This document shows, piece after piece, positions 1 through 7,536 of a DNA stretch of 24,146 nucleotides; positions within the stretch are counted from its first letter, which is position 1; every line of letters starts with the position of its first letter. The translations under genes were made by a program, and so were the position numbers. The notes below the pieces were generated by a model that saw only the letters and a program-made list of their open reading frames with translations, was not told the DNA's origin and ran no database searches. The DNA comes from D2472 sp964444385. Its GTDB lineage: Bacteria; Pseudomonadota; Gammaproteobacteria; Magnimaribacterales; D2472. The stretch spans positions 1 to 24,146 of the forward strand of contig CAYUHD010000019.1 in NCBI GenBank assembly GCA_964444385.1, in the 5' to 3' direction.

Positions 1-8
1 AAAAAATC

Positions 9-1322
9 ATGATTAAAGCCCCCGTCTCATTTATACAACGTTTAAAATTTATTGGGCCCAGCATTATTGTGACCGGTAGCGTTGTGGGAAGTGGCTCAAT
101 AGCTTTATCACCCTTGTTGGGAGCCGCAACTGGTTTTGCCCTTCTCTGGTGGCTTTTATTAAGTCTATGGAGCAAACCACTTATTCAAGCTGAGATTAGT
201 CGCTATGTCATAGTCACCAATCAAACTTTCTTGGAATCTTTCTCAGATATGCCAGGACCAAAAACAAAGATTAGAGGAAAAAAGGCCTCATGGTTGGTTT
301 GGTTTATGTTTATTGGCGTCATTCCGTCAGTGGCTGGTATGGGTGGGCTTGCAGGGGCTGTGGCAGAGGCAGGGCATCTTATGGTACCCATGCTAAGTGT
401 GGAAATGTGGGTGGTAACAGCATGTTTTATTACTTGGTTTATTTTATACCTAGGCACCTATCAAACACTGGAAAGAATTTTACTAGGGATGGTTTTCTTC
501 TTTTCGGTTGTAACTTTAATTATTGCTATTTCAATGCAGTCAACACCATATGCAATTTCAGGTCCCCAAATTTTAAGCGGGCTCTCATTTTCTTTTCCGT
601 TTGAACATGCCGCTTTAGCTTTAGCAGTTTTTGGCTTTACTGGAATAAGTTACGGAGAAATCATGGCATACACCTATTGGTGTTTGGAAAAGGGTTATGC
701 CAAACATAGTGGCGATAAACAAGAAATCAAAGCCTGGATTAAAGTAATGCAAACGGATGTTTGGGCAACAGTCTTTTTTGTAACTATTGGCACTCTGCCA
801 TTTTTTCTTTTGGGCGCAGCCGTTTTAAATACACTGGGCCTTTATCCACCCCCGGATGGAGACATCATTCAAACCCTTTTAAATATGTTCACTACAATTT
901 TAGGAACGTGGGCTAAATGGTTTTTCATTCCCCTGGCGTTTTTTGTTCTTTTCTCAACCTTGCTTTCTGGGACAGCCGCATTTACTAGAACGATTTCAGA
1001 TTATTTTATCTCTATTGGTTTGGTTGGCGAAAGAGATAATACACGCACTAATTTAATTAAAATTATTGCATTCGCCATCCCGCTATTTTCATCTGTTGCT
1101 TATTTTTTACTTCCTAACCCAATTACACTTCTATTAATAGCTGGAATCTGGGCCGCATTAGGCCTTCCAATAATAAACATCGGCGCTTTATACCTAACAA
1201 GTAAATTGAGCAAAGAATTACAGCCCAGGCCAATGACTAAAATGATTCTTTGGATCACGCTGATCCTTCAAGTTTCGATGGCGATTTTAATTTTATACAG
1301 TCAAATAATTGGGTTTAGTTAA
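9..1322 (+). CDS. NRAMP-related divalent cation transporter family protein
   Basis: A 437-residue polytopic inner-membrane protein with about 11 hydrophobic segments. The fold signature is NRAMP-like: an opening segment that starts with IGPSIIVTGSVVGSGSI (residues 15-31) and a TM6 region around residues 200-230 containing GISYGEIMAYTYWCLEKGY. NRAMP/MntH proteins move Mn2+ or Fe2+ with protons using a DPGN motif in TM1 and a conserved Met in TM6. Neither is visible here: TM1 has GSGSI and TM6 has YGEIMAY. The protein therefore belongs to a divergent NRAMP-related branch and its substrate cannot be inferred. The reading frame is open to the left edge of the window, so the ATG at position 9 may not be the true start. 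It is followed by 62 bp before psd and is probably a separate transcript. Confidence 0.75.
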   Translation: MIKAPVSFIQRLKFIGPSIIVTGSVVGSGSIALSPLLGAATGFALLWWLLLSLWSKPLIQAEISRYVIVTNQTFLESFSDMPGPKTKIRGKKASWLVWFMFIGVIPSVAGMGGLAGAVAEAGHLMVPMLSVEMWVVTACFITWFILYLGTYQTLERILLGMVFFFSVVTLIIAISMQSTPYAISGPQILSGLSFSFPFEHAALALAVFGFTGISYGEIMAYTYWCLEKGYAKHSGDKQEIKAWIKVMQTDVWATVFFVTIGTLPFFLLGAAVLNTLGLYPPPDGDIIQTLLNMFTTILGTWAKWFFIPLAFFVLFSTLLSGTAAFTRTISDYFISIGLVGERDNTRTNLIKIIAFAIPLFSSVAYFLLPNPITLLLIAGIWAALGLPIINIGALYLTSKLSKELQPRPMTKMILWITLILQVSMAILILYSQIIGFS

Positions 1323-1329
1323 CATTAAA

Positions 1330-1357
1330 TTTTCAAAAACTCTTTTTATGACATAAA
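1330..1357 (+). promoter_or_regulatory. Possible promoter for psd-pssA
   Basis: In the 62-bp gap before psd, TTTTCA (1330-1335) and CATAAA (1352-1357) are 16 bp apart and each match the sigma-70 hexamers at 4 of 6 positions. This is weak support and the assignment is only by eye. Confidence 0.25.
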
Positions 1358-1384
1358 ATGCTCGCCTAATTCAAAGAGTGCTAA

Positions 1385-2053
1385 ATGAATCAGTTAAATA
1401 AAAAGAGATCCTATATCCATCCTGAAGGCTGGAAGTTTGCGGCAATTTTTCTTGCTGGCTCTATAGTTTTGCTTTTCCTAACGATGGCAATAGCCCTGGT
1501 ATTAATTGGTTTTTTTTTTACATTTTTTGTTATTTGGTTTTTCAGAGATCCTAAAAGAAACACCCCACAAGATCAAAATTTAATTGTCAGCTCAGCAGAT
1601 GGTAAAGTTTGTTTGATAGATGAGGCCTATCCTCCAGAAGAGCTACCAATAGATTCAAAAAAAATGAAACGCATTTGTGTTTTTATGAATATATTTAATG
1701 TTCATGTAAACAGAAGCCCCGTTCAAGGAAAGGCTGAACATATCGTATATAAAAAAGGCCAATTCTTAAATGCAAGTTTAGACAAGGCTAGCGATAAAAA
1801 CGAGAGAAGCAGCTTAGTCCTAAATACCGAAAATGGAACCAAAATTGTGGTTGTTCAAATTGCAGGCTTAATAGCCAGAAGAATTCTAAGTTTTATTTCG
1901 CCAAACCATATGCTTACACAGGGAGAAAGGTTTGGATTAATAAGATTTGGTTCAAGAGTTGATATTTATATGCCACTTGATGCAGTTACGAAATGCAAGG
2001 TTGGGGACAAGGTCCTTGCCGGAGAGTCAATTTTAGCAGCCCTTAAACAATAA
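1385..2053 (+). CDS. psd: Phosphatidylserine decarboxylase (short, PSD-A-like form)
   Basis: Converts phosphatidylserine to phosphatidylethanolamine at the inner membrane, the last step of PE synthesis. The 222-residue protein has a hydrophobic double span at about residues 18-53, then the decarboxylase domain. Asp72 (SSADGKV) and His107 (NVHVNRSP) fit the Asp-His-Ser self-processing triad. The cleavage site is Gly189-Ser190 in RFGSRVD; Ser190 should become the pyruvoyl group of the alpha chain. Short, membrane-anchored PSDs of about 200-230 residues with GSS/GSR rather than LGST form a recognised subgroup and differ from the longer E. coli enzyme. The stop lies 2 bp before pssA, which makes the preceding enzyme of the same pathway, so the two are very probably cotranscribed. 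Confidence 0.95.
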   Translation: MNQLNKKRSYIHPEGWKFAAIFLAGSIVLLFLTMAIALVLIGFFFTFFVIWFFRDPKRNTPQDQNLIVSSADGKVCLIDEAYPPEELPIDSKKMKRICVFMNIFNVHVNRSPVQGKAEHIVYKKGQFLNASLDKASDKNERSSLVLNTENGTKIVVVQIAGLIARRILSFISPNHMLTQGERFGLIRFGSRVDIYMPLDAVTKCKVGDKVLAGESILAALKQ

Positions 2054-2055
2054 AG

Positions 2056-2781
2056 ATGAAAAAACTAGATTTTAGAGTTTTGTTACCAAATGTTATTACT
2101 TTGACAGGTCTAAGTTTTGGTTTGAGCTCAATTAGGTTTGCGCTTGAATCAGATTACAACCTAGCCATCGTATGTATTTTGTTTGCTGGAGTATGTGATG
2201 CATTGGACGGCATGTTAGCTCGACATCTTAAAAGCGAATCAGATCTTGGCGCTCAACTAGACTCTTTATCTGATTTTTTAAGTTTTGGTATCGCGCCCGG
2301 ATTGCTTTTATATATGTCTATTTTTAACCAAGACAGCCAGATAGGAGCTTTTTCAGCTTTAGTTTTTATAATATTTTCTTGCTTAAGACTTGCCTTATAT
2401 AACGTTAGACTCGAAGAGTCTAAGACCACAGAAGGGGAGCCCGAACACTTTTTTACTGGCATACCAACCCCAATGGGAGCAATCTTAATTATCTTGCCAT
2501 TGACACATTCATATATGGGCTATGACTGGGCCTATGAGAATCTTAATTTTGTTGCTGGTTACACAATTTTAATTAGCGGTTTATTGGTGAGCAGGATTCC
2601 AACTTTTTCAATAAAAAGAAAACAGCTATTCATTCAATCAAAACTAGGGTTTCTAGTTTTATTTTCAGTAATCGCAATGAGCATGATCAATTTTTTATGG
2701 ATCACCATTAACATATTGGCTTTAATTTACTTGCTGACGATTCCTTTTTCCGTTCTCGCCTGGCAAAGTGGCTCTAAGTAG
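2056..2781 (+). CDS. pssA: CDP-diacylglycerol-serine O-phosphatidyltransferase (phosphatidylserine synthase)
   Basis: Transfers the phosphatidyl group of CDP-diacylglycerol to L-serine, supplying the substrate of the decarboxylase encoded just upstream. The CDP-alcohol phosphatidyltransferase signature is complete: DG-x2-AR-x8-G-x3-D-x3-D at residues 51-73, with Asp48/Asp51/Asp69/Asp73 as the metal-binding set. The rest of the 241 residues is mostly transmembrane helices. This is the type II, integral-membrane PssA, unlike the peripheral PLD-like PssA of E. coli. It starts 2 bp after psd and is followed directly by a hairpin that probably ends the operon. Confidence 0.95.
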   Translation: MKKLDFRVLLPNVITLTGLSFGLSSIRFALESDYNLAIVCILFAGVCDALDGMLARHLKSESDLGAQLDSLSDFLSFGIAPGLLLYMSIFNQDSQIGAFSALVFIIFSCLRLALYNVRLEESKTTEGEPEHFFTGIPTPMGAILIILPLTHSYMGYDWAYENLNFVAGYTILISGLLVSRIPTFSIKRKQLFIQSKLGFLVLFSVIAMSMINFLWITINILALIYLLTIPFSVLAWQSGSK

Positions 2782-2782
2782 A

Positions 2783-2805
2783 GGCCCCGCTTTCTGCGCG
2801 GAGCC
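2783..2805. terminator. Hairpin terminator between convergent pssA and the secreted-protein gene
   Basis: GGCCCCGC (2783-2790) pairs with GCGGAGCC (2798-2805) around a 7-nt loop with one C/A mismatch. On the + strand the stem is followed by an A+T-rich but not pure T tract. It sits 2 bp after the pssA stop and 14 bp from the 3' end of the converging gene, so it could serve both strands. Confidence 0.55.
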
Positions 2806-2818
2806 CTATATAATTTAA

Positions 2819-3430
2819 TTAATTTCCAGGAGAAGATTGAGGTTGGTATGAGTAATAGTCAACCAAAGGTATCATTAGATGAGCATAGGGAGAACCTTGA
2901 AACATTACATAAGGTGCCCCCGAAGTATAGTCAGTTGATTGCTCGTCTAAAGAGGAAGGGTCTTTTGGCATAAGCATCATATGTGGACCTGATTCAATGT
3001 AATGCTTGTGGCCAGCATTTTTTTGTCCATCCGTTCCAAGGGTAAAATTATCTACACCTAAATCTCCATGTAGCATCCACATCCACCCATCTCCTTCCAT
3101 GTCAGGAATAGTTCCAGCCTTGTATGCATTTGCCCATGCCACAGAATTTTTGTCTGAGCATGCAGGCGCAGCATCATGTGGTTTTTTAAAACCGCCTTCT
3201 GGCATAGGCATAAAAGCTTCACATCTCCATCCATTTGTACCTTCCCTAAGCACTGATCCATCTGCTCCTATTACGGTTGCAAAATCACCAATAAAATCTG
3301 GAGCGGCTGATGTATAAGCCCAGATTTGCCATTTATCTGAGGCATGAGAGCCATATGGCGGATATCCTGCTGATAAATTAAAAGTTACCATGAGAGCTAA
3401 TATAGAAAATAGTTTTATATTAATTGTCAT
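2819..3430 (-). CDS. Secreted Met/His-rich protein of unknown function
   Basis: I do not recognise a characterised family; the sequence resembles uncharacterised exported proteins of environmental bacteria. The 203-residue protein starts with a signal peptide (charged start, hydrophobic core, likely cleavage near Ala21 in NLSAGYPP). The mature part has two cysteines (Cys70, Cys91) that could form a disulfide, and repeated Met/His patches: WMWMLHGD (117-123), GHKHYIESGPHMMLMPKD (140-157) and PYAHLMIP (181-188). These look suited to soft-metal binding, but that is inference. The ATG is supported by AGGAGA at 3438-3443, 7 nt upstream, one of the clearest ribosome sites in the window. It is divergent from the small membrane protein at 3481 and converges on pssA. 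Confidence 0.75.
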   Translation of the reverse strand: MTINIKLFSILALMVTFNLSAGYPPYGSHASDKWQIWAYTSAAPDFIGDFATVIGADGSVLREGTNGWRCEAFMPMPEGGFKKPHDAAPACSDKNSVAWANAYKAGTIPDMEGDGWMWMLHGDLGVDNFTLGTDGQKNAGHKHYIESGPHMMLMPKDPSSLDEQSTDYTSGAPYVMFQGSPYAHLMIPLVDYYSYQPQSSPGN

Positions 3431-3464
3431 TGTTGTTTCTCCTATTAAAAGTTTATTATTGTTT

Positions 3465-3482
3465 ATAAGAGATAACTCTTAT
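3465..3482. repeat. Perfect inverted repeat overlapping a start codon
   Basis: ATAAGAG (3465-3471), loop ATAA (3472-3475), CTCTTAT (3476-3482). The right arm includes the first two bases of the ATG at 3481. It lies in the 50-bp divergent region between the secreted-protein gene and the small membrane-protein gene, so it could be an operator or an RNA hairpin that hides the start. Confidence 0.6.
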
Positions 3483-3783
3483 GAAAACATTTTTTAAAAT
3501 TATTGCATATTTTTGCATAGGAACCACTCCTTTGCAGATAGGGCTGGTTTTCTGGGGGATTTGGATTGTCATAAGCTCTGACTTTGGGGTGCTTTCTTTG
3601 TCCCATATAGAGTTTTATAAAAACTTCTTTACGATCTTTCTTCCGGTCATTGATTGGATGTATTCATGGATTTGGAACCCATGGCTAGATTTTATTTTTT
3701 CATTGCCATTGATAATAGCCCAAACATTTAAAGCAATTATTAGCACCTGGCTGGGATTTTGGATACTTGGGAAGTTAAAGTAG
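3481..3783 (+). CDS. Small integral membrane protein, unknown function
   Basis: A 100-residue, very hydrophobic protein rich in Trp and Phe with about three membrane segments (roughly residues 5-33, 47-65 and 68-97) and a basic C-terminal end (LGKLK). I recognise no family. No Shine-Dalgarno site precedes the ATG; instead the start lies in the right arm of a perfect 7-bp inverted repeat. It ends 3 bp before the DUF3089 hydrolase gene, suggesting translation from the same mRNA. The pairing suggests a role at the membrane next to an exported hydrolase, but no function can be given. Confidence 0.65.
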   Translation: MKTFFKIIAYFCIGTTPLQIGLVFWGIWIVISSDFGVLSLSHIEFYKNFFTIFLPVIDWMYSWIWNPWLDFIFSLPLIIAQTFKAIISTWLGFWILGKLK

Positions 3784-3786
3784 CTT

Positions 3787-4944
3787 ATGAAAAAAACTCT
3801 ACTTATCTTTGCATGTTTTCTTTTAGCTTTTATTGCATGGGCTTTTCCTTATATAGACGAACTCCGCGATCAAGGCCTTACTGCTGATATAGCTTATGAC
3901 TATTTTTTTGGTGGGCCAGATCATTTATTTAATCCTAACGACGCAGTTCCTCAACTTGATTATTCTGAAGAAAGCTCCTGGGCATCTCTTCCATCCATTG
4001 AAGATGAGGCAGATTTAATCCCCGCAGGAGAAGAAGGCATAGATCAGCTAAATTCAGATGTAGACGTATTTTTTGTCCACCCAACTGGATATTTAAAAGG
4101 GCATTATTGGACCGATCCCTTGGAAGAAGAGTCAGCCACAAAAGAAAACACCCAATGGATGATGGCCAATCAAGCGAGTGCCTACAATGGTTGCTGCAGC
4201 ATTTATGCTCCTCACTATCGCCAAGCATCAATTTATAGTTATTTTGGTGGCGATGACCTCAGGGAGGAGGTTCACTCATTTGTTTATCAGGATGTTAAGA
4301 AATCCTTTGAGTATTTTATTGAAAACTTTAGCAATGGTAGGCCATTCATTATCGCAAGTCATAGCCAAGGTACCCATCATTCTATTAGGTTGTTGGTAGA
4401 AGAAATTGATGGATCAGATTTACACCCAAGGATGGTAGGGGCTTACATTATCGGCGGAGAAATCTCGAAGGATTGGATTAAAGAGATGAATAATATTCCA
4501 GTTTGTGACAGCGCAACTCAATTAGGCTGCCTTGTTCATTGGGATACGATCAATATAACTCATTTAAATAAGAGGAGGATGTCACGTTATAAAAATAATA
4601 TTTGCGTAAATCCCATTACTTGGAAAAAAGAAGGCTCTTTATCTGATCTTACTGATGCAAAAGGCGCTGTTTATGTTTCGGGTGAATTTGCGCTTGATTT
4701 TTCAGGCGATGATGGTCCTAAGGGCGAGACTTTTGGTCCTTTAGAAGCGCCACTTAAAAAATATGTTCAAGCTCAATGTAAAAACGGGATCCTTTTTGCA
4801 TCAGATCAAACCGGAACCAGATTTCAAACTTTTACTGGTTCAGGCGGAAGCTATCATGGCTTAGATTATGCTCTTTTTTATATGGACATTCGGGAGAATG
4901 CCAAGCTTAAAGTTCAGACCTACTTAGAAAATCTCTCCCAATAG
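3787..4944 (+). CDS. Exported DUF3089-family alpha/beta hydrolase
   Basis: A 385-residue protein with an N-terminal hydrophobic stretch (residues 3-20) that is a signal peptide or anchor. The DUF3089 landmarks are clear: DVDVFFVHPTGY (91-102), SIYAPHYRQA (138-147) and the nucleophile elbow ASHSQGT with Ser193. His357 in GSYHGLDY near the C-terminus is a plausible catalytic His. DUF3089 proteins are predicted serine hydrolases of unproven substrate, so esterase or lipase activity in the periplasm is inference. The gene follows the small membrane protein by 3 bp and precedes the SMR transporter by 14 bp; the three probably form one transcript. Confidence 0.85.
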   Translation: MKKTLLIFACFLLAFIAWAFPYIDELRDQGLTADIAYDYFFGGPDHLFNPNDAVPQLDYSEESSWASLPSIEDEADLIPAGEEGIDQLNSDVDVFFVHPTGYLKGHYWTDPLEEESATKENTQWMMANQASAYNGCCSIYAPHYRQASIYSYFGGDDLREEVHSFVYQDVKKSFEYFIENFSNGRPFIIASHSQGTHHSIRLLVEEIDGSDLHPRMVGAYIIGGEISKDWIKEMNNIPVCDSATQLGCLVHWDTINITHLNKRRMSRYKNNICVNPITWKKEGSLSDLTDAKGAVYVSGEFALDFSGDDGPKGETFGPLEAPLKKYVQAQCKNGILFASDQTGTRFQTFTGSGGSYHGLDYALFYMDIRENAKLKVQTYLENLSQ

Positions 4945-4958
4945 GACGAAATTTAGCT

Positions 4959-5282
4959 ATGTCAGCATATTTATCTTTACTAGGCGCAATTGTATTTGAG
5001 GTTGCAGGAACTTTAATGCTTCCAATAACAAAGGAATTTTCAGAAAAGATCCCAACAATTATTATGAGCATTTGTTATTTTGTCTCTTTCTATTTTTTAA
5101 CTCTTGCTTTGAGGACAATACCTCTTGCTATTGTTTATGCTTGTTGGAGCGGTTTGGGGGTTTTATCAATAGCGGTTTTATCTTATTTTATTTACGGCCA
5201 GGCATTAAGCTGGCAAACAGTCCTAGGATTATTCTTAATAGTAAATGGGGTTATTCTTGTTAATATATATTCTAGCCAGTAA
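4959..5282 (+). CDS. Small multidrug resistance (SMR/EmrE-like) transporter
   Basis: A 107-residue, four-helix inner-membrane protein of normal SMR length. The key EmrE residues occur at the same numbers: Glu14 in FEVAGT (shared proton/substrate site), Tyr60 and Trp63 in YACWSGLG. SMR dimers export cationic drugs, guanidinium or quaternary amines with proton exchange; the sequence alone does not say which. The gene follows the DUF3089 gene by 14 bp. Unusually, the TAA stop (5280-5282) is followed in the same frame by 30 more sense codons, described separately. Confidence 0.9.
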   Translation: MSAYLSLLGAIVFEVAGTLMLPITKEFSEKIPTIIMSICYFVSFYFLTLALRTIPLAIVYACWSGLGVLSIAVLSYFIYGQALSWQTVLGLFLIVNGVILVNIYSSQ

Positions 5283-5375
5283 TTAAGTGCAAAGAAATCT
5301 GCCCAAAAAGATACAACACAAAAGATTGCAGACGCTATCGAAAAATATCAAAAGCTAGCAGGCCTCAAAAATTAG
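5283..5375 (+). other. In-frame 30-codon open tail after the SMR stop
   Basis: The 126-bp gap between the SMR and acyltransferase genes is open in the SMR frame from 5283 to a TAG at 5373-5375. Its translation is Lys-rich and hydrophilic, with an amphipathic helix-like end (IADAIEKYQKLAGLKN). It has no ATG, GTG or TTG of its own in that frame. It could be a lost C-terminal extension, a readthrough product, the remnant of a small gene, or chance. Confidence 0.35.
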
Positions 5376-5408
5376 AACTAGATACTAAAACCATATAGAC
5401 TACTCCCA

Positions 5409-5999
5409 ATGAGCAAATATAAAATTTTTATTCCTGAGCACCTTCGTGCATATAGACCTAGAATCTTGAGACTACTGGGTAAATTTTTAATGAAGGTCAC
5501 TGGCTGGAAAACTACCGGTCACCTTCCTAAGGATCAGCGGGTGGTATTAATTGCTGGCCCACATACTTCAAACTGGGATTTTGTGCTTGCCATGTCACTT
5601 ATCTTGAGTCTTGATGTTCATATCCATTGGGTTGGAAAGCACTCTATTTTTAAAAAAGGTTTTCGAAGATTGCTAAGAAAGATGGGAGGCATCCCAGTAA
5701 ATCGAGCTAACCCTGAAGATCTAAAAAATGAAATTCAAAATGTCACCGATAAGTACAAAGGTTTTATTATTGCTATAGCACCAGAGGGAACCAGACAAAA
5801 GGTTGAAAAGTTAAAATCAGGATTTCTTCGGATTGCCAATGAAACTAATAGCAAAATCATGATGGCTGGAATTGATTTTTCAAATAAAACTATCGAACTA
5901 GGAGATTTTTTTAGCCCCTCAGGCAACGTTGAGCAAGATCTTAAAATCATTAAGAAGTATTTTTCTAATTTTGGAGCTAAACGCCCAGAACTTTCATAG
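5409..5999 (+). CDS. Lysophospholipid acyltransferase family protein (PlsC-like)
   Basis: A 196-residue acyltransferase with the two hallmark motifs: H-x4-D at His52-Asp57 (GPHTSNWDF) and APEGTR at residues 124-129. A GIPVNR-type block (94-99) fits the third acceptor-binding motif. Members of this family acylate lysophosphatidate or other lysolipids at the cytoplasmic face of the membrane. This short form lacks a clear N-terminal transmembrane segment and is closer to the short paralogues than to canonical PlsC, so the acceptor is uncertain. No Shine-Dalgarno site precedes the ATG. It is 35 bp upstream of the M20 peptidase gene on the same strand. Confidence 0.85.
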   Translation: MSKYKIFIPEHLRAYRPRILRLLGKFLMKVTGWKTTGHLPKDQRVVLIAGPHTSNWDFVLAMSLILSLDVHIHWVGKHSIFKKGFRRLLRKMGGIPVNRANPEDLKNEIQNVTDKYKGFIIAIAPEGTRQKVEKLKSGFLRIANETNSKIMMAGIDFSNKTIELGDFFSPSGNVEQDLKIIKKYFSNFGAKRPELS

Positions 6000-6034
6000 C
6001 CACTTACATTTAATAATCTTTTATTGGAGTAAAA

Positions 6035-7492
6035 ATGTTAAAAAAATCACTGTTCTCACTCCTTATCATCTTGTTTGCTTTGCTTTCAATAGCTTTTATA
6101 AGAACCCTGATGCATGTTGCCCCTGAATCAGAAATTGCTAGAGGGGAAGCTGTTTCAATTGATGAAGCTGCTGCTATTCAAAACCTAGCGGCCGCCATAA
6201 GATTTAAAACAATTTCGCATCAGGATAGAGAAAAATTTCCTCGGCAGGAATTTGATAACTTTATTAGTTGGACTGCTTTAACTTACCCAGAGCTTCATGC
6301 TGCCATGAAGCTTGAGCAGATTGAGCACACCCTCTTATTTAAATGGGAGGGCAGCGATCCAAAGCTGGCTCCAATTTTATTGACCGGTCATTATGATGTA
6401 GTTCCAATCATTCCAGGGACTGAAGAGCTGTGGGAAGAAATGCCGTTTGTTGGAGCAATTTCAAACAAAAGGGTATGGGGAAGAGGAGCGCTTGATGATA
6501 AAAGTGGCGTGATAGGAATGATGGAAGCTGCAACATATTTAATTAAAGATAACTTCCAGCCCAAAAGGACTGTTTATTTTAGTTTTGGTCACAATGAAGA
6601 GATTGGGGGAGGTGGCGCCGCTCTGGTTACAAAAAAACTGCTCAGAGAGGGCGTTCAACTCCATTGGTCGCTTGACGAGGGCTCGTTTGTAAATAAAGGC
6701 TTCTTTCCAGGCGTTGATAAATTGGTTGCCCCAATAAATGTTGCTGAAAAAGGAATCATGAATCTGTTGATTGTTGCAAAAGCAAAAGGAGGGCATTCCT
6801 CAACGCCGCCAAAAAAAACCGCAGTAACTATTCTTGCTGACGCCCTGATAAAACTTGAAAAAGAGCCGCTGCCAGGAAGTTTGGAAGGACTTAGCGCGGT
6901 TATGTTTGATGAAGTAAGCAAACATATGTCATTTAGAAACCGCTTTCTATTTGCTAATAGATGGCTATTTGGAGGCATACTTGATTCTCAGATGTCATCA
7001 ACTCCAGTTATTAATGCCATGATCAGAACCACAACAGCTCCGACGATGTTAAATGCAAGTATAAAAAGTAACGTTCTACCAATTGAAGCCTCAGCACTGA
7101 TTAATTTTAGATTACATCCCAGGGATTCTATTGAAAGCGTCACCGAGCATGTGAGGAGAGTTGTTGGATCAGAAGAGGTAGAAGTGCGTTCATTGGGGGG
7201 CATGGAGGCATCAGGAATCTCTTCTTGGAACTCTCCTGGATTCGAAATCATCTCATCATCTTTAGATAAAATTTACGGTGAGGTAGTATCTGTTCCAGGC
7301 ATTATGATTGCAGCATCCGATACCCGTCATTACTCAAAAGTCGCAGATAACTCTTTTAGGTTTAACCCTTTTATTATTGTTCCAGAAGATATGACCGGCT
7401 TTCATGGAACAAATGAAAGCATAGGCGTTGATAGTTTTATTACAGGCATCAGAACCTATGTTGAGATTATTAGCGAGGGGTCTAGTAATTAG
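6035..7492 (+). CDS. Membrane-anchored M20 metallopeptidase, PM20D1/carboxypeptidase S type
   Basis: A 485-residue zinc hydrolase with an N-terminal anchor or signal (residues 5-25) that would place it in the periplasm. The di-zinc site is complete: His119-x-Asp121 (TGHYDVVP), bridging Asp154 (GRGALDDKSG), Glu188/Glu189 (GHNEEIGG), Asp214 (SLDEGS) and His457 (GFHGTNE). The lid/dimerisation domain is marked by GGHSSTPP (252-259). The overall layout matches the CPS1/PM20D1 branch, which includes Gly-X carboxypeptidase and the mammalian N-fatty-acyl amino acid synthase/hydrolase. Substrate is not determined: peptide or N-acyl amino acid hydrolysis are both possible. The start is supported by GGAG 6 nt upstream of the ATG. 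Confidence 0.9.
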   Translation: MLKKSLFSLLIILFALLSIAFIRTLMHVAPESEIARGEAVSIDEAAAIQNLAAAIRFKTISHQDREKFPRQEFDNFISWTALTYPELHAAMKLEQIEHTLLFKWEGSDPKLAPILLTGHYDVVPIIPGTEELWEEMPFVGAISNKRVWGRGALDDKSGVIGMMEAATYLIKDNFQPKRTVYFSFGHNEEIGGGGAALVTKKLLREGVQLHWSLDEGSFVNKGFFPGVDKLVAPINVAEKGIMNLLIVAKAKGGHSSTPPKKTAVTILADALIKLEKEPLPGSLEGLSAVMFDEVSKHMSFRNRFLFANRWLFGGILDSQMSSTPVINAMIRTTTAPTMLNASIKSNVLPIEASALINFRLHPRDSIESVTEHVRRVVGSEEVEVRSLGGMEASGISSWNSPGFEIISSSLDKIYGEVVSVPGIMIAASDTRHYSKVADNSFRFNPFIIVPEDMTGFHGTNESIGVDSFITGIRTYVEIISEGSSN

Positions 7493-7536
7493 GCCATATT
7501 TCTTAGGAGCCATGGCCAGCTAGCGACTGCATAGAA

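Noticed and set aside
3006..3317. 103-codon ORF on the + strand opposite the secreted protein
   Set aside because: It lies wholly inside the 2819-3430 gene, has no family features, and the gene has a signal peptide and strong ribosome site.
7492..7517. GGCCAT/ATGGCC hairpin after the M20 gene as a terminator
   Set aside because: A 6-bp stem with a 14-nt loop and no T tract; too weak to call.
7505..7523. AGGAG followed by an ATG at 7512 with a 3-codon ORF before the GNAT gene, as a leader peptide
   Set aside because: Only 2 nt separate AGGAG from the ATG, too close for a ribosome site, and three codons carry no information.
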